A stretch of 64,000 nucleotides of DNA from Atlantibacter hermannii. Its GTDB lineage: Bacteria; Pseudomonadota; Gammaproteobacteria; Enterobacterales; Enterobacteriaceae. The position numbers and the translations under genes were made by a program. The DNA lies in the NCBI RefSeq assembly GCF_009907385.1, contig NZ_JAAATR010000082.1, forward strand, positions 1 through 64,000, in the 5' to 3' direction. Below are positions 30,635-40,081 of the stretch, piece by piece; the stretch's first letter is position 1; each line of letters opens with the position of its first letter. Below the pieces are notes generated by a model. It was not told where the DNA came from and did not search any database. It was given only the letters and a program-made list of their open reading frames with translations.

Positions 30635-32365
30635 GTGAATATTCAGGCTCTTCTTTCCGATAAAGTCAGTCAGGCATTGATTGCCGCAGGCGCACCTGCC
30701 GATTGTGAACCTCAGGTTCGCCAGTCGGCCAAAGCACAGTTCGGCGACTATCAGGCTAATGGCGTGATGTCCGTTGCTAAAAAACTGGGCATGCCGCCGC
30801 GACAGTTAGCAGAGCTTGTGCTGACCCACCTCGATCTCGCCGGGATTGCTAATAAAGTTGAAATCGCGGGACCGGGTTTTATCAATATCTTCCTCGATCC
30901 GGCGTATCTGTCGAGCCTGGTGGACAGCGCGGTACTGAGCGAGCGTATCGGCGTGCCGAAAGCGGCGGCGCAAACGATCGTGGTGGACTATTCCGCGCCG
31001 AACGTAGCGAAAGAGATGCACGTCGGCCATCTGCGTTCCACCATCATCGGCGACGCGGCGGTGCGCACGCTGGAATTCCTCGGCCATAACGTGATCCGCG
31101 CGAATCACGTGGGCGACTGGGGCACCCAGTTCGGGATGCTGATTGCCTATCTGGAGAAGCAGCAGAACGAAAACGCCGGTGAAATGGCGCTGGCCGATCT
31201 GGAAGGTTTCTATCGCGAAGCCAAAAAGCACTACGACGAAGACGAAGCCTTTGCTGAGCGCGCCCGTAACTACGTGGTGAAGCTGCAGGGCGGCGACGAA
31301 TACTGCCGTGAGATGTGGCGCAAGCTGGTCGATATCACCATGACCCAGAACCAGATCACTTATGAGCGCCTGAATGTCACCTTAACCCGCGACGATGTGA
31401 TGGGTGAAAGCCTGTACAACCCGATGCTGGCCGGTATCGTTGCCGATCTGAAAGCCAAAGGGCTGGCGGTGGAGAGCGAAGGCGCGACGGTGGTGTTCCT
31501 CGACGAATACAAGAATAAAGAAGGCGAGCCGATGGGGGTGATCATCCAGAAAAAGGATGGCGGCTTCCTGTACACCACCACCGATATCGCCTGCGCCAAA
31601 TACCGCTATGAAACGCTGCATGCCGATCGCGTGCTGTATTACATCGATTCCCGTCAGCATCAGCACCTGATGCAGGCGTGGACCATCGTGCGCAAAGCGG
31701 GTTACGTGCCGGATTCGGTGCCGCTGGAGCACCATATGTTCGGCATGATGCTGGGCAAAGACGGCAAGCCGTTCAAAACCCGCGCTGGCGGTACCGTGAA
31801 GCTGTCCGACCTGCTGGATGAAGCGCTGGAGCGCGCACGTCGCCTGGTGGCGGAAAAGAACCCCGACATGCCTGCCGACGAGCTGGAAACCCTGGCGAAC
31901 GCCGTGGGGATTGGCGCGGTAAAATACGCCGATCTGTCGAAAAACCGCACCACCGATTACATTTTCGACTGGGACAATATGCTGGCGTTTGAAGGCAATA
32001 CCGCGCCTTACATGCAGTATGCCTATACCCGCGTGCTGTCAATTTTCCGTAAAGCGGGCATTGAAGAGAGCATGCTGACCGCGCCGGTGAATATTACCGA
32101 AGAGCGTGAAGCGGCGCTGGCGGCGCGCCTGTTACAGTTCGAAGAGACGCTGACCACCGTAGCCCGCGAGGGGACGCCGCACGTGATGTGCGCCTATCTG
32201 TACGATGTGGCGGGACTGTTCTCTGGCTTCTACGAGCACTGCCCTGTCCTCACCGCAGAAACCGAAGGCGTGCGTCAGAGCCGCCTGAAGCTGGCTCTGC
32301 TGACCGCGAAAACGTTGAAGATTGGTCTTGAAACGCTCGGTATCCAGACCGTCGAAAGGATGTAA
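30635..32365 (+). CDS. argS: Arginyl-tRNA synthetase
   Basis: 576 residues, class I synthetase. The HIGH motif appears as HVGH in [15 protein letters not shown] (about 129-143). The N-terminal add-1 domain and the C-terminal helical anticodon-binding domain (ending GIQTVERM) are complete. It charges tRNA-Arg. Translation starts at GTG (30635), as I recall for E. coli argS, with TAAGG upstream. Followed by its own terminator. Confidence 0.97.
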   Translation: MNIQALLSDKVSQALIAAGAPADCEPQVRQSAKAQFGDYQANGVMSVAKKLGMPPRQLAELVLTHLDLAGIANKVEIAGPGFINIFLDPAYLSSLVDSAVLSERIGVPKAAAQTIVVDYSAPNVAKEMHVGHLRSTIIGDAAVRTLEFLGHNVIRANHVGDWGTQFGMLIAYLEKQQNENAGEMALADLEGFYREAKKHYDEDEAFAERARNYVVKLQGGDEYCREMWRKLVDITMTQNQITYERLNVTLTRDDVMGESLYNPMLAGIVADLKAKGLAVESEGATVVFLDEYKNKEGEPMGVIIQKKDGGFLYTTTDIACAKYRYETLHADRVLYYIDSRQHQHLMQAWTIVRKAGYVPDSVPLEHHMFGMMLGKDGKPFKTRAGGTVKLSDLLDEALERARRLVAEKNPDMPADELETLANAVGIGAVKYADLSKNRTTDYIFDWDNMLAFEGNTAPYMQYAYTRVLSIFRKAGIEESMLTAPVNITEEREAALAARLLQFEETLTTVAREGTPHVMCAYLYDVAGLFSGFYEHCPVLTAETEGVRQSRLKLALLTAKTLKIGLETLGIQTVERM

Positions 32366-32378
32366 TTCTGCCTCACTG

Positions 32379-32405
32379 AAAGCGCGTCGAGTACGCGCTT
32401 TTTTT
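32379..32405 (+). terminator. argS terminator
   Basis: AAGCGCG and CGCGCTT pair around a short loop, followed by seven T residues, 14 bases past the stop. Confidence 0.9.
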
Positions 32406-32496
32406 ATGGGTCTTAGCGGCTGGCGGACATGTTTTATTCGCAATGCGTGAATATGTTCAACCCTTAACCGAACGCGCGCGAAAGGATAAATTCCGC

Positions 32497-32525
32497 TTGA
32501 CCGTTTTAGCCTGACTCCCTATAGT
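32497..32525 (+). promoter_or_regulatory. tRNA-Ser promoter
   Basis: TTGACC (32497-32502), 17-base spacer, TATAGT (32520-32525), followed by a GC-rich discriminator AGCGCCCC as in stringently controlled stable RNA promoters. Confidence 0.85.
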
Positions 32526-32567
32526 AGCGCCCCGTTGCCCCACGCAGTGGGGCAGCAAAAACAATAT

Positions 32568-32655
32568 GGTGAGGTGTCCGAGTGGCTGAAGGAGCACGCC
32601 TGGAAAGTGTGTATACGGCAACGTATCGGGGGTTCGAATCCCCCCCTCACCGCCA
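32568..32655 (+). tRNA. tRNA-Ser (anticodon GGA)
   Basis: 88 bases with encoded CCA. Acceptor stem GGTGAGG/CCTCACC, anticodon loop CTGGAAA (GGA, reads UCC and UCU), a long variable arm typical of serine tRNAs (GTATACGGCAACGTATC) and the GGTTCGAATCC T arm. It matches the serW/serX class of E. coli. Confidence 0.95.
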
Positions 32656-32661
32656 TATTTT

Positions 32662-32696
32662 GAAAAAAGCTCATACGAAAGTATGAGCTTTTTTCT
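32662..32696 (+). terminator. tRNA-Ser terminator
   Basis: GAAAAAAGCTCATAC, loop GAAA, GTATGAGCTTTTTTC. A long, stable stem with a T run just after the tRNA. Confidence 0.92.
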
Positions 32697-32846
32697 TTTC
32701 AACTCTGTGCCCGGGGGGGGGGATGAGAATCCCCGACCGGGGTTCGACCACTGGCGCAGCCAGTGGGACAGACTGGGCGCGTAGCGAACAGGCTGCCCCC
32801 AGGGCGAGCGAAGCGAGTCAATCCCCCCCTCACCGCCATATTTCTG

Positions 32847-32879
32847 AAAAAGGCCCGTACACAGTACGGGCCTTTTTCT
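32847..32879 (+). terminator. Second terminator within the tRNA-Ser repeat
   Basis: AAAAAGGCCCGTAC, a 3-base loop and GTACGGGCCTTTTT, placed after the duplicated tRNA end exactly as the first terminator follows the real tRNA. The stem sequence differs from the first, so only position and form are conserved. Confidence 0.85.
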
Positions 32880-32938
32880 TATCCGCTCCATGCCTGGGGG
32901 GATGAGAACCCCCGGCCGGGGTTCGACCACTGGCCCGC

Positions 32939-35263
32939 CTAACGCCGAGTCCCGGCCGTTTCCACCGGGACGTCCATATGTTCCATCGCAATCGGAATGC
33001 TCTTGTACGCCGGGATACCGCTTTGGGTATCGTGGCTGTCCAGCGGCACCAGTACGTTAGCTTCCGGATAATAAGCTCCGACCGAGCCGGGTGCCATATC
33101 AATCACCACGATGGTGAGATTATGCATCCGCCGCGACGTCGGGTTGCCGTCAGGATCGAGGGCCACAATATTGACCTGGTCACCCACCCGCAACTGGCGT
33201 TTTTCCGCCTCATCCGGATTGATAAACAGCACGTCGCGCCGTCCCGTTACGCCGCGGTAGCGATCGTTCAGTCCATACAGCGTGGTGTTGTACTGATCGT
33301 GGCTGCGCAGCGTAGTAAGTACCAGGTCGTGACATTTCAGCGAGCGCGGATCCTCATTAATCCCCTGCATCACGTTGAACTGCGCTTTACCGGATGGCGT
33401 GTTCCAGACGCGCTCAGACGCCGCGTTATACAGCCGAAAGCCGCCCGGCTTTTTCACCCGTTCGTTGTAGTCGGCAAAGGCCGGGAACACCGCCTCGATC
33501 TTTTCGCGGATAAAACTGTAATCCTCGACCAGCCGGTCCCAGTTGACAACCGTGTTGGGCAGTGTCGCTTTGGCAATCCCCGCCACCAGCGCGGGCTCTG
33601 ACTTCAGGTGCGGCGAAGCGGGCTGTAACGATCCGCGTGACGCATGCACCATCGACATCGAATCCTCTACCGTGATGCTTTGCGCGCCAGAGGCCTGCTC
33701 GTCAATTTCTGTACGGCCAATCACCGGCAGCAGATAGTTGTGCTTGCCCAGCAGCAGATGCGAACGGTTGAGTTTGGTGGCCATATGCACCACCAGATCG
33801 AGCTTGCGCATTGCCGGGAAGGTCACCTGCGGGTCGGATATCGCTTCCGCCAGGTTGCCTCCCAGGCAGAGCAGCGCTTTGGCTTTGCCGTCGCGCATCG
33901 CCTGAATCGCCGCAACCGCGCCGTGCCCGTGCTTCTGCGGCGGCTTGAAGCCAAACACCCGCTCGATGCTGTCGAGCAATGTCTGCGAGGGAATTTCCGT
34001 GATCCCCACGGTGCGATCGCCCTGAACGTTGGAATGGCCGCGCAGTGGACAGATACCCGCGCCTTTTTTGCCAATGTTGCCGCGTAGCAGCAGCAGGTTG
34101 GCGATTTGCTGGACGTTCTGGGTTCCGTACTGATGCTGGGTGATCCCCATGCCGTAACAAACGATGGTGCGTTGCGCGCTGGCGTAGAGGCGAGCCACAT
34201 GCTGAATTTCCTTGCGCTCCATACCGGAAACTTCCAGGATATGCGCCCACTCGGTGGCGTCCAGATCGGCTTTCAGCGCCTCGAATCCCTCGGTGTGCTC
34301 GCGGATAAAGGTTTCATCCAGTACCCCCGGCTGGCCGTTATTCACTCGCTCTTCATGCATCGACAGCAATATTTTCATGACGCCTTTCAGCATCGCCGCG
34401 TCGCCGCCCACCCGCACTTTGTAGTAGGTCGAGGCCAGTTCAGTCGAGCTGAGCGAAAGCATTTCGACAGGGCTTTGCGGCGAGGTGAAACGCTCAAGAC
34501 CGCGCTCGCGCAGCGGGTTAATGGCGACAATCGTCGCGCCTCGTTTTGCTACTTCACGGAGGGTGCCAAGCATGCGGGGATGGTTAGTGCCCGGGTTGTG
34601 GCCGATGCACAGCACTAAATCACAGTGATTGAAATCGTCCAGCTCAACGGTGCCTTTACCCACGCCGATCGATTCCGGCAGGCCGACGCTGGTCGGTTCA
34701 TGGCACATATTCGAGCAGTCCGGGAAGTTATTGGTGCCGTATTCGCGGGCGAAAAGTTGCCAGAGGAAAGCCGCTTCATTGGAGGCACGTCCTGAGGTGT
34801 AAAACTCCACGCTGTCAGGATCGTCGTAGCGGCGTAAATGCTCGCCGATTTCCCTGAAGGCGGTTTGCCACTCGATGGGCTGGTAAGTATCGGTTGCCGG
34901 ATCGTATTTCATCGGGTGCGTCAGACGACCCTCACCTTCCAGTTCAAAGGCGTTACGTTCCCAGAGTTCGCTCACCGTATGCGCGGCAAAAAATTCCGGC
35001 GTGGTGCGTTTGCTGGTCGCCTCCCAGGAGACGGCTTTGGCGCCGTTTTCGCAAAATTCGAATGATGAGGCATGCTGCGGATCGGGCCAGGCGCACCCCG
35101 GGCAGTCAAACCCCTGCGGCTGGTTAACTTTGAACAGGGCAATCACGTCCTGCTTCATCGACATTTGGCCGCGAATGGCATCAGCAACCGCCTTCAACGC
35201 GCCCCATCCGCCTGCCGATCCCCCGTAAGGCGCGATGCCGATAGTACGATTTTGCTCTTTCAT
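32939..35263 (-). CDS. FdhF/YdeP-type molybdopterin oxidoreductase
   Basis: 774 residues from the ATG at 35263 (GTGGAG upstream; the open frame further out is not homologous). Molybdopterin oxidoreductase alpha-subunit family of the YdeP branch: [68 protein letters not shown] and a C-terminal dinucleotide-binding domain. It lacks the classic N-terminal four-cysteine 4Fe-4S motif of full formate dehydrogenases. E. coli YdeP is linked to acid resistance; the substrate is not known. Probably cytoplasmic, as no Tat signal is present. Its stop lies at the edge of the tRNA-Ser repeat. Confidence 0.85.
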   Translation of the reverse strand: MKEQNRTIGIAPYGGSAGGWGALKAVADAIRGQMSMKQDVIALFKVNQPQGFDCPGCAWPDPQHASSFEFCENGAKAVSWEATSKRTTPEFFAAHTVSELWERNAFELEGEGRLTHPMKYDPATDTYQPIEWQTAFREIGEHLRRYDDPDSVEFYTSGRASNEAAFLWQLFAREYGTNNFPDCSNMCHEPTSVGLPESIGVGKGTVELDDFNHCDLVLCIGHNPGTNHPRMLGTLREVAKRGATIVAINPLRERGLERFTSPQSPVEMLSLSSTELASTYYKVRVGGDAAMLKGVMKILLSMHEERVNNGQPGVLDETFIREHTEGFEALKADLDATEWAHILEVSGMERKEIQHVARLYASAQRTIVCYGMGITQHQYGTQNVQQIANLLLLRGNIGKKGAGICPLRGHSNVQGDRTVGITEIPSQTLLDSIERVFGFKPPQKHGHGAVAAIQAMRDGKAKALLCLGGNLAEAISDPQVTFPAMRKLDLVVHMATKLNRSHLLLGKHNYLLPVIGRTEIDEQASGAQSITVEDSMSMVHASRGSLQPASPHLKSEPALVAGIAKATLPNTVVNWDRLVEDYSFIREKIEAVFPAFADYNERVKKPGGFRLYNAASERVWNTPSGKAQFNVMQGINEDPRSLKCHDLVLTTLRSHDQYNTTLYGLNDRYRGVTGRRDVLFINPDEAEKRQLRVGDQVNIVALDPDGNPTSRRMHNLTIVVIDMAPGSVGAYYPEANVLVPLDSHDTQSGIPAYKSIPIAMEHMDVPVETAGTRR

Positions 35264-35463
35264 GGTGCTCCACATGCTCTGGCAGATAATCTGGCCTTTA
35301 AGCCTGGTACAAAAAAACGGGATATGCGAAGCGCGGACCGCTTTCCGGCGCCGATGTAGCCGCTGCCAGACTGACCTCGACCTCGACGCCGCAGCGGGGG
35401 AACATGAGGCGTCTATAAGTATGTTGTAACTAATTACCGTTCGATCATCTCGTCTCACGCAAA

Positions 35464-35496
35464 CAAAAAAGCCCGCAAACAGGTGCAGGCTTTTGT
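35464..35496 (-). terminator. yecJ terminator
   Basis: On the minus strand AAAAGCCTGC and GCGGGCTTTTTTG form a stem with U run about 15 bases after the yecJ stop. Confidence 0.8.
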
Positions 35497-35511
35497 TCAC
35501 TTCACGGGTGA

Positions 35512-35760
35512 TTAATGCGCTTCGTTCTGCGGCGTGAATTTCAGTTCAATCAGCGCGATCGCTTTTTGCACCGCCCGCACCGTCACCGGATCAGCGGCGG
35601 CACTGGCCCCAACGTTGATGGATTTCAGCTGGCTGGCCATTTTTTCACGCACTTCAACAGGCGCGATGACGTCAATGACGTCGAGGATCTGTTTGATGAC
35701 CAGCTGACAGGCGACGATATCCGAGACCAGCTCGTCTTCTGGGGTTAAGGGTTGCGACAT
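35512..35760 (-). CDS. yecJ: DUF2766 family protein YecJ
   Basis: 82 residues. It matches my memory of E. coli YecJ closely (MSQPL start, [40 protein letters not shown] end). Small, largely helical, no signal or membrane helix; function unknown. AAGGAGAAC precedes the ATG. Neighbour of azuC, as in E. coli. Confidence 0.88.
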   Translation of the reverse strand: MSQPLTPEDELVSDIVACQLVIKQILDVIDVIAPVEVREKMASQLKSINVGASAAADPVTVRAVQKAIALIELKFTPQNEAH

Positions 35761-35881
35761 CTTGTTCTCCTTGGTTTAGCAGCGCAGCGTAACGGCAAAT
35801 GCATTAAAACGCGAGCCTGCGCATCACAGGGAATGATATCGTTAACTGATAAGTTGGATGAATACCCATAGCAGGGACGAA

Positions 35882-35908
35882 AAAAAACCTGCCGCAGCAG
35901 GTTTTTTA
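35882..35908 (-). terminator. azuC terminator
   Basis: AAAAACCTGC, short loop, GCAGGTTTTT: a strong symmetric terminator nine bases past the azuC stop. Confidence 0.9.
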
Positions 35909-35916
35909 AGCAGAAC

Positions 35917-36000
35917 TTAGAACATCGCGCCCGGCGGGACGTCTTTGAAGGTGCTGCAGTAATTTTTGAACATGCTTTTCAGGATAGCGCGCAGTTTCAT
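35917..36000 (-). CDS. azuC: AzuC small protein (dual-function AzuCR RNA)
   Basis: 27 residues beginning MKLRAILKSMFKNYCSTFK and ending GAMF. It aligns along its whole length with E. coli AzuC, a 28-residue small protein whose mRNA also acts as a base-pairing RNA (AzuCR) in carbon metabolism. Start supported by CGGAG six bases before the ATG. A compact gene with its own strong terminator, so the transcript is about 120-150 bases. A CRP-like site lies upstream, matching the glucose repression known for azuC. Confidence 0.85.
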   Translation of the reverse strand: MKLRAILKSMFKNYCSTFKDVPPGAMF

Positions 36001-36058
36001 GGTGTGCTCCGTTGTTATTCGTTTGTTATGTGCAGGTGATCTCGCAATGGCCTAATAA

Positions 36059-36075
36059 TATGATCACCATCACAA
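36059..36075 (-). promoter_or_regulatory. CRP-like site upstream of azuC
   Basis: TTGTGATGGTGATCATA on the minus strand: TGTGA-N6-TCATA, 9 of 10 conserved positions. It lies in the azuC/MFS divergent gap, about 60 bases from the azuC ATG. Confidence 0.6.
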
Positions 36076-36218
36076 AAATCAATCATTTTGAGATTTTGAT
36101 CACATAAAATCACCGATAAACAAACCGTTGTTCGCCAATAATCCATAAAAATCATTACATTATGGCAACAAAATAAATATTAAATATTATAAATTTTTTT
36201 TAATCAGGTAAGGAAAAA

Positions 36219-37631
36219 ATGGCTGAAGTCTCCTCGTCGCAACGCGGCCTTTCCCCCACGGCGCTGCTGGTTGCGGGCGCATTCTTTATGGAATTTCTCG
36301 ACGGAACGGTGATCGCCACCGCTCTGCCGGAAATGGCCCGCACGTTTGGCGTAGAAGCCGTGGATCTTAATATCGGTATCAGCGCCTATTTACTGACCCT
36401 CGCGGTGTTTATCCCTGCCAGCGGCTGGATAGCTGACCGGTTCGGCGCGCGTTCGGTATTCACTCTGGCGCTGGCGATATTCACGCTGTCATCGGTATTT
36501 TGCGGGATGGCGCAAAGCCTGGAAGCCTTTGTCGCCATGCGGGTGATTCAGGGGATCGGCGGCGCGCTAATGGTGCCGGTGGGCAGGCTGGCGGTATTGC
36601 GTACCACGCCCAAAAACCAGTTGATTAAAGCCATTGCTACCCTGACATGGCCTGCGCTGGTTGCGCCGATTATCGGGCCGCCGCTCGGCGGGTTTATTAC
36701 CCGCTATGCCGACTGGCGCTGGATTTTCTATATCAATCTGCCGCTCGGGCTGATCGCCATGGCGCTGGCGTGGCGGCTGATTCCCGCGCTCATGGATAAG
36801 GAGCGTCGCCCCTTCGACGGCGTGGGTTTTATCAGTACCGGCGTGGCGATGATAAGCCTGGTGTATGGGATGGAAATACTGGGCGCGCAGCAGCCGGACG
36901 TGTGGTTAGCCGCTGGATTAATGGCGCTCGGCATCGCGGCGCTGGGCTTTTCCCTGCGGCATTTCCGCCGTAGCGCCTGGCCGATGATCCGCATGGATGC
37001 GCTGAAGATAAAAACCTTCGCCGTGACGATGTATGGGGGTTCGCTGTTCCGCGCCTCCATCAGCGCGGTGCCTTTTATGCTGCCGCTGATGTTCCAGGTC
37101 GGTTTCGGTATGGATCCCTTTCATTCCGGGCTGCTGGTGCTGGCGGTGTTTGTCGGCAATCTCACCATTAAACCCGCCACCACGCCGCTGATCCGCTGGC
37201 TGGGGTTTAAAAAGCTGCTGCTGATTAACGGCCTGCTGAATGTGCTGTCGTTAATCGCCTGTGCGCTGCTTACGCCGCACACGCCGGTGTGGCTGATCCT
37301 GCTGATCCTGTATCTCGGCGGCGTGTTCCGTTCGATTCAGTTCACCGGCGTCAGCACCCTCGCCTTCGCAGACGTGCCGCCTGAAGAGATGAGTTACGCC
37401 AATACGCTGTTCAGTACCGCATCGCAGCTGGCAGTAGGATTAGGGATCACCCTTGGAGCGATCAGTATTCGGCTGGGAGATAAGCTGGCGCAATGGCTGG
37501 ATATGGCTGCCACGCAGGGAATGGGTTTTCGGCTGGCGTTTTTGTTTATCGCCCTGATTTGTCTGGCCGGTATGGTGGATACGCTGCGGTTATCGGCAAA
37601 GGCCGGTAACCAGGTTTCGTCGAAGGGGTAA
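36219..37631 (+). CDS. DHA2-family MFS drug/metabolite exporter
   Basis: 470 residues with about 14 hydrophobic helices. DHA2 signatures: FFMEFLDGTVIATALPEMA in helix 1, GWIADRFGAR (motif A, loop 2-3) and RVIQGIGGALMVPVGR in helix 4. Nearest relatives I recall are HsrA (YieO) and MdtD. Substrate unknown; a proton-driven exporter is expected. TAAGGAAAA precedes the ATG. It and the convergent RpiB-like gene interrupt the azuC-yecR order of E. coli. Confidence 0.85.
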   Translation: MAEVSSSQRGLSPTALLVAGAFFMEFLDGTVIATALPEMARTFGVEAVDLNIGISAYLLTLAVFIPASGWIADRFGARSVFTLALAIFTLSSVFCGMAQSLEAFVAMRVIQGIGGALMVPVGRLAVLRTTPKNQLIKAIATLTWPALVAPIIGPPLGGFITRYADWRWIFYINLPLGLIAMALAWRLIPALMDKERRPFDGVGFISTGVAMISLVYGMEILGAQQPDVWLAAGLMALGIAALGFSLRHFRRSAWPMIRMDALKIKTFAVTMYGGSLFRASISAVPFMLPLMFQVGFGMDPFHSGLLVLAVFVGNLTIKPATTPLIRWLGFKKLLLINGLLNVLSLIACALLTPHTPVWLILLILYLGGVFRSIQFTGVSTLAFADVPPEEMSYANTLFSTASQLAVGLGITLGAISIRLGDKLAQWLDMAATQGMGFRLAFLFIALICLAGMVDTLRLSAKAGNQVSSKG

Positions 37632-37635
37632 ATAA

Positions 37636-37657
37636 ACGGCGTCGCCTGAACGACGCC
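37636..37657. terminator. Hairpin between convergent MFS and RpiB-like genes
   Basis: CGGCGTCG, 6-base loop, CGACGCCG. A perfect 8-bp stem but a weak U-tract. Confidence 0.6.
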
Positions 37658-37666
37658 GTAGAGCTA

Positions 37667-38305
37667 TTAGCCCAGGATCTCGCGCACGAAGGCGACGATT
37701 TCTTTATCCTGACCGTTTTCGAACAGGCACTGCTGGAAGCGCTCGCCGGAAACCGCGGTTTTCACCAGTTCCGGGTCGATGGCGCGCAGCGTATCGAGAT
37801 AATTTTCTTTCACCACGGCAGCTTTCACCTGGTTCAGGATGCCTGCGTTACGAACCTGCGGCTCTTTACGCTCCGGCGGATAGCCTTCCCCTTTGCGGCC
37901 AGTAAAGGCTTTTTCAAAAATGAAGCGCACGTTGAGTTCCGCGCCCCAGCCAAAACCTTTGGCAAACGGCAGCGCCAGCGCATTACCGTTATTGATCTGG
38001 GAGAACAAATACGCGTCCGCCGGATCGATGCAGTAGCCGCAAACCACGCCCGGATGAATGTTCAACGACATCAGCGCGCCCTGGCCGGTGCCGCAACCGG
38101 TCACCACAAAATCCACCGCTTTGGCATTCAGCAGGATGCTGGCCATGATGCCCAGATGGATATAGGTCAGATGGTGATCGTTTTCGCCGTTCATCCCTAC
38201 GTTAAAGACCGAATACCCTTTCTCATCGGCCACTGCCTTCAGTTCGTTGAGAATGATGGGGTTTTTCGCCGCCTGGCTGTTTTCCATCATCAGTGCAATT
38301 TTCAT
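37667..38305 (-). CDS. RpiB/LacAB-family sugar-phosphate isomerase
   Basis: 212 residues. The N-terminal 150 form the RpiB/LacA/LacB fold, with the catalytic Cys in VTGCGTGQGA and the DPADAYLFSQINNGNALAL segment. About 60 further residues at the C terminus are a hallmark of a longer RpiB subgroup often found near uronate or polyol genes. It should interconvert an aldose and ketose phosphate; the sugar is unknown. Single gene, convergent with the MFS gene. Confidence 0.82.
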   Translation of the reverse strand: MKIALMMENSQAAKNPIILNELKAVADEKGYSVFNVGMNGENDHHLTYIHLGIMASILLNAKAVDFVVTGCGTGQGALMSLNIHPGVVCGYCIDPADAYLFSQINNGNALALPFAKGFGWGAELNVRFIFEKAFTGRKGEGYPPERKEPQVRNAGILNQVKAAVVKENYLDTLRAIDPELVKTAVSGERFQQCLFENGQDKEIVAFVREILG

Positions 38306-38538
38306 CGGTTTTCTCCAGCATATGTCTTAAGTTGCTTATGATAGCGGCACAATGCCATCTGGCAAACACACTTTCAGAATAAATGAAAAAATGTTTTATA
38401 AATTAATACTGCGTTCACATTTTCATCGGCGCGCGTCAGACGATAAGCACAGATAAGCGTGGCAATGGGCGCTATTTAACCCATTGAATGACAGTCGCTG
38501 TGCGATGATGGTGGTATGTTACTCTGATGGAAATCGCC

Positions 38539-38871
38539 ATGTTTCGACCGCTAGCGGCACTATTTTTTCTGAGCCTTACTGGCTGCACTATCACTAAAAA
38601 CCCAGAGGTGACCGGCGGCAATCAAATGATGGGGCTGGTACAGCTGGGTTTTAACGTCCCCGCGCTGCAACGGGCCAGAATCGATGATTATCTGGCCCTC
38701 TCTACCGCTACAAAACAGTGTCAGAACTGGGGCTACGATCGCGCGGTACGCTACGGCGACCCGATTTATACCTGTAGCGTGATTAGCGGCACCCAGTGTC
38801 TGAACGAAAGCGTGACCCTGAATTACCAGTGCCAGGGCGTCGCGCTACCCGCCAGCCAGCCCGTTTATTAA
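38539..38871 (+). CDS. yecR: YecR-like lipoprotein
   Basis: 110 residues. The lipobox FLSLTGC puts the acylated Cys at residue 16; the mature part has several cysteines (CQNWG, YTCSV, TQCLN, NYQCQG) that may form disulfides. The ATG at 38539 has GGAAAT upstream; another ATG at 38527 is possible. In E. coli yecR belongs to the flagellar regulon. Position next to ftnA supports the name. Confidence 0.78.
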   Translation: MFRPLAALFFLSLTGCTITKNPEVTGGNQMMGLVQLGFNVPALQRARIDDYLALSTATKQCQNWGYDRAVRYGDPIYTCSVISGTQCLNESVTLNYQCQGVALPASQPVY

Positions 38872-38875
38872 CAAA

Positions 38876-38902
38876 AAGCAGCACCTGGCGTGCTGCCTTT
38901 TA
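38876..38902 (+). terminator. yecR terminator
   Basis: AGCAGCAC, short loop and GTGCTGCC followed by TTTT. Confidence 0.8.
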
Positions 38903-39108
38903 GTTAGCATGACGGCTATTATTTCCCGCTCACTTCACTGAATACGTCAGTATTATTTATCGATATTGCCGCGCCGTTTTTATTTAATGATTTTAATTAC
39001 CATTTGCATTTTTACTTATTAATTTCTTTTACGTTACTTTTTGCAAATGAATTAATAACAAATTATAGTAGCCCACAATATCGCCCTGCCCTTTGATTCG
39101 GAGCACGT
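38903..39108. promoter_or_regulatory. AT-rich region upstream of ftnA
   Basis: About 200 very AT-rich bases. In E. coli ftnA is silenced by H-NS and relieved by Fur with iron; the composition fits that. I cannot point to a single clear Fur box. Confidence 0.4.
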
Positions 39109-39606
39109 ATGCTTAAACCTGAAATGTTTGAAAAATTAAATGAGCAAATGAATCTGGAATTATTTTCATCCCTGCTCTATCAACAAATGAGCGCCTGGTG
39201 CAGCTATCACAGTTTTGAAGGCGCAGCGGCATTTTTACGTCGTCACGCGCAGGAAGAGATGGGCCATATGCAGCGTCTGTTTGATTATCTGACCGATACC
39301 GGCAGCCTGCCGCAAATCAAGCAGATAGCCAGCCCGTTCGCCGAATACGCGTCTCTTGACGAGTTATTTAATGCCACTTATGAGCACGAGCAGTTAATTA
39401 CCCGGCAGATTAATGAGCTGGCCCACACCGCGATGACCAGCCAGGATTATCCGACTTTTAATTTCCTGCAATGGTATGTCGCCGAACAGCATGAAGAAGA
39501 AAAACTGTTTAAATCGGTGATTGATAAATTACGTCTGGTGGGTAAAAGCAACGAAGGGCTTTATTTCGTTGATAAAGAGCTGGCAACTCTGGATGCCCAG
39601 GCTTAA
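39109..39606 (+). CDS. ftnA: Ferritin FtnA
   Basis: 165 residues, non-haem ferritin. The ferroxidase residues are visible: Glu17 in [14 protein letters not shown], Glu50 and His53 in [10 protein letters not shown], Glu94 in YEHEQLI, and Gln/Glu in [11 protein letters not shown]. Forms a 24-mer that stores iron in the cytoplasm. Followed by a strong terminator. Confidence 0.95.
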   Translation: MLKPEMFEKLNEQMNLELFSSLLYQQMSAWCSYHSFEGAAAFLRRHAQEEMGHMQRLFDYLTDTGSLPQIKQIASPFAEYASLDELFNATYEHEQLITRQINELAHTAMTSQDYPTFNFLQWYVAEQHEEEKLFKSVIDKLRLVGKSNEGLYFVDKELATLDAQA

Positions 39607-39609
39607 ATA

Positions 39610-39640
39610 ATGAAGCGGGCCATTGCGCCCGCTTTTTTAA
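39610..39640. terminator. Terminator between ftnA and yecH
   Basis: AAGCGGGC and GCCCGCTTTTTT pair around a short loop, three bases after ftnA. Confidence 0.85.
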
Positions 39641-39876
39641 TGATGACAGATTTTACTTTTATGGGTGACGAAACCTTCATCTACCGGGATAAACTTTCCG
39701 CGCGCCGCCAGAAATTCCACTAATTCTCCCGCCGTCATCCCTTCTGCGGAACAGGTATAAAAGCGCGCTGCCTGACCAAATTTTTCTTCAATCGCCGCGA
39801 CCAGGCGTTCCGTTGTCCAGCACTGGCCGTCCGCCAGCATCATCGTTAACACTTCATGACCGTGAATGGATGTCAT
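39637..39876 (-). CDS. yecH: DUF2492 family protein YecH
   Basis: 79 residues. His- and Cys-containing motifs: MTSIHGHEVL at the start, FYTCSAEGMTAGELVEFL in the middle and CHH at the end, suggesting metal binding, though function is not established. Two adjacent ATGs (39879 and 39876); the second matches the E. coli length. GGAGA lies upstream. Divergent from tyrP. Confidence 0.9.
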   Translation of the reverse strand: MTSIHGHEVLTMMLADGQCWTTERLVAAIEEKFGQAARFYTCSAEGMTAGELVEFLAARGKFIPVDEGFVTHKSKICHH

Positions 39877-39972
39877 CATTTTCTCTCCGGTAAAAAACGC
39901 AGGATACGTCTTCTTCCGGGGACCGATCTTGTGTGGCCGCAAGAAATCGCATTTATCATACACCTTTCATTA

Positions 39973-39990
39973 TGTAAACATTCCGTTACG
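39973..39990 (+). promoter_or_regulatory. Probable TyrR box upstream of tyrP
   Basis: TGTAAA-N6-GTTACG, a close match to TGTAAAN6TTTACA. In E. coli tyrP is controlled by TyrR from two such boxes; only this one is clear here. Confidence 0.6.
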
Positions 39991-40081
39991 ATACGCGTAA
40001 CTCAAATTTGACGAAACGCTATTTTTCACATACCCTGCGCCGCATAATTCAATATGGAATTCATTTCTTTCAGAGGGAAGC

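Larger units (their letters stand above)
32637..32938 (+). repeat. rtT-like tandem repeat carrying a second tRNA-Ser 3' end
   Basis: The last 19 bases of the tRNA plus ATATT recur exactly: 32637-32660 and 32820-32843, 183 bases apart. Each copy is followed by a strong terminator hairpin (32662-32692 and 32847-32877) and then by a block starting GATGAGAA and containing CCGGGGTTCGACCACTGG (from 32722 and from 32901). The unit of about 180 bases with a tRNA tail resembles the rtT repeats after E. coli tyrT. The second unit ends at the stop codon of the next gene. Confidence 0.8.

Noticed and set aside
32457-32930. 157-codon frame on the minus strand across the tRNA-Ser region
   Set aside because: It is the complement of the tRNA and its repeat (the GGEGGIRTPDT type of artefact), not a protein gene.
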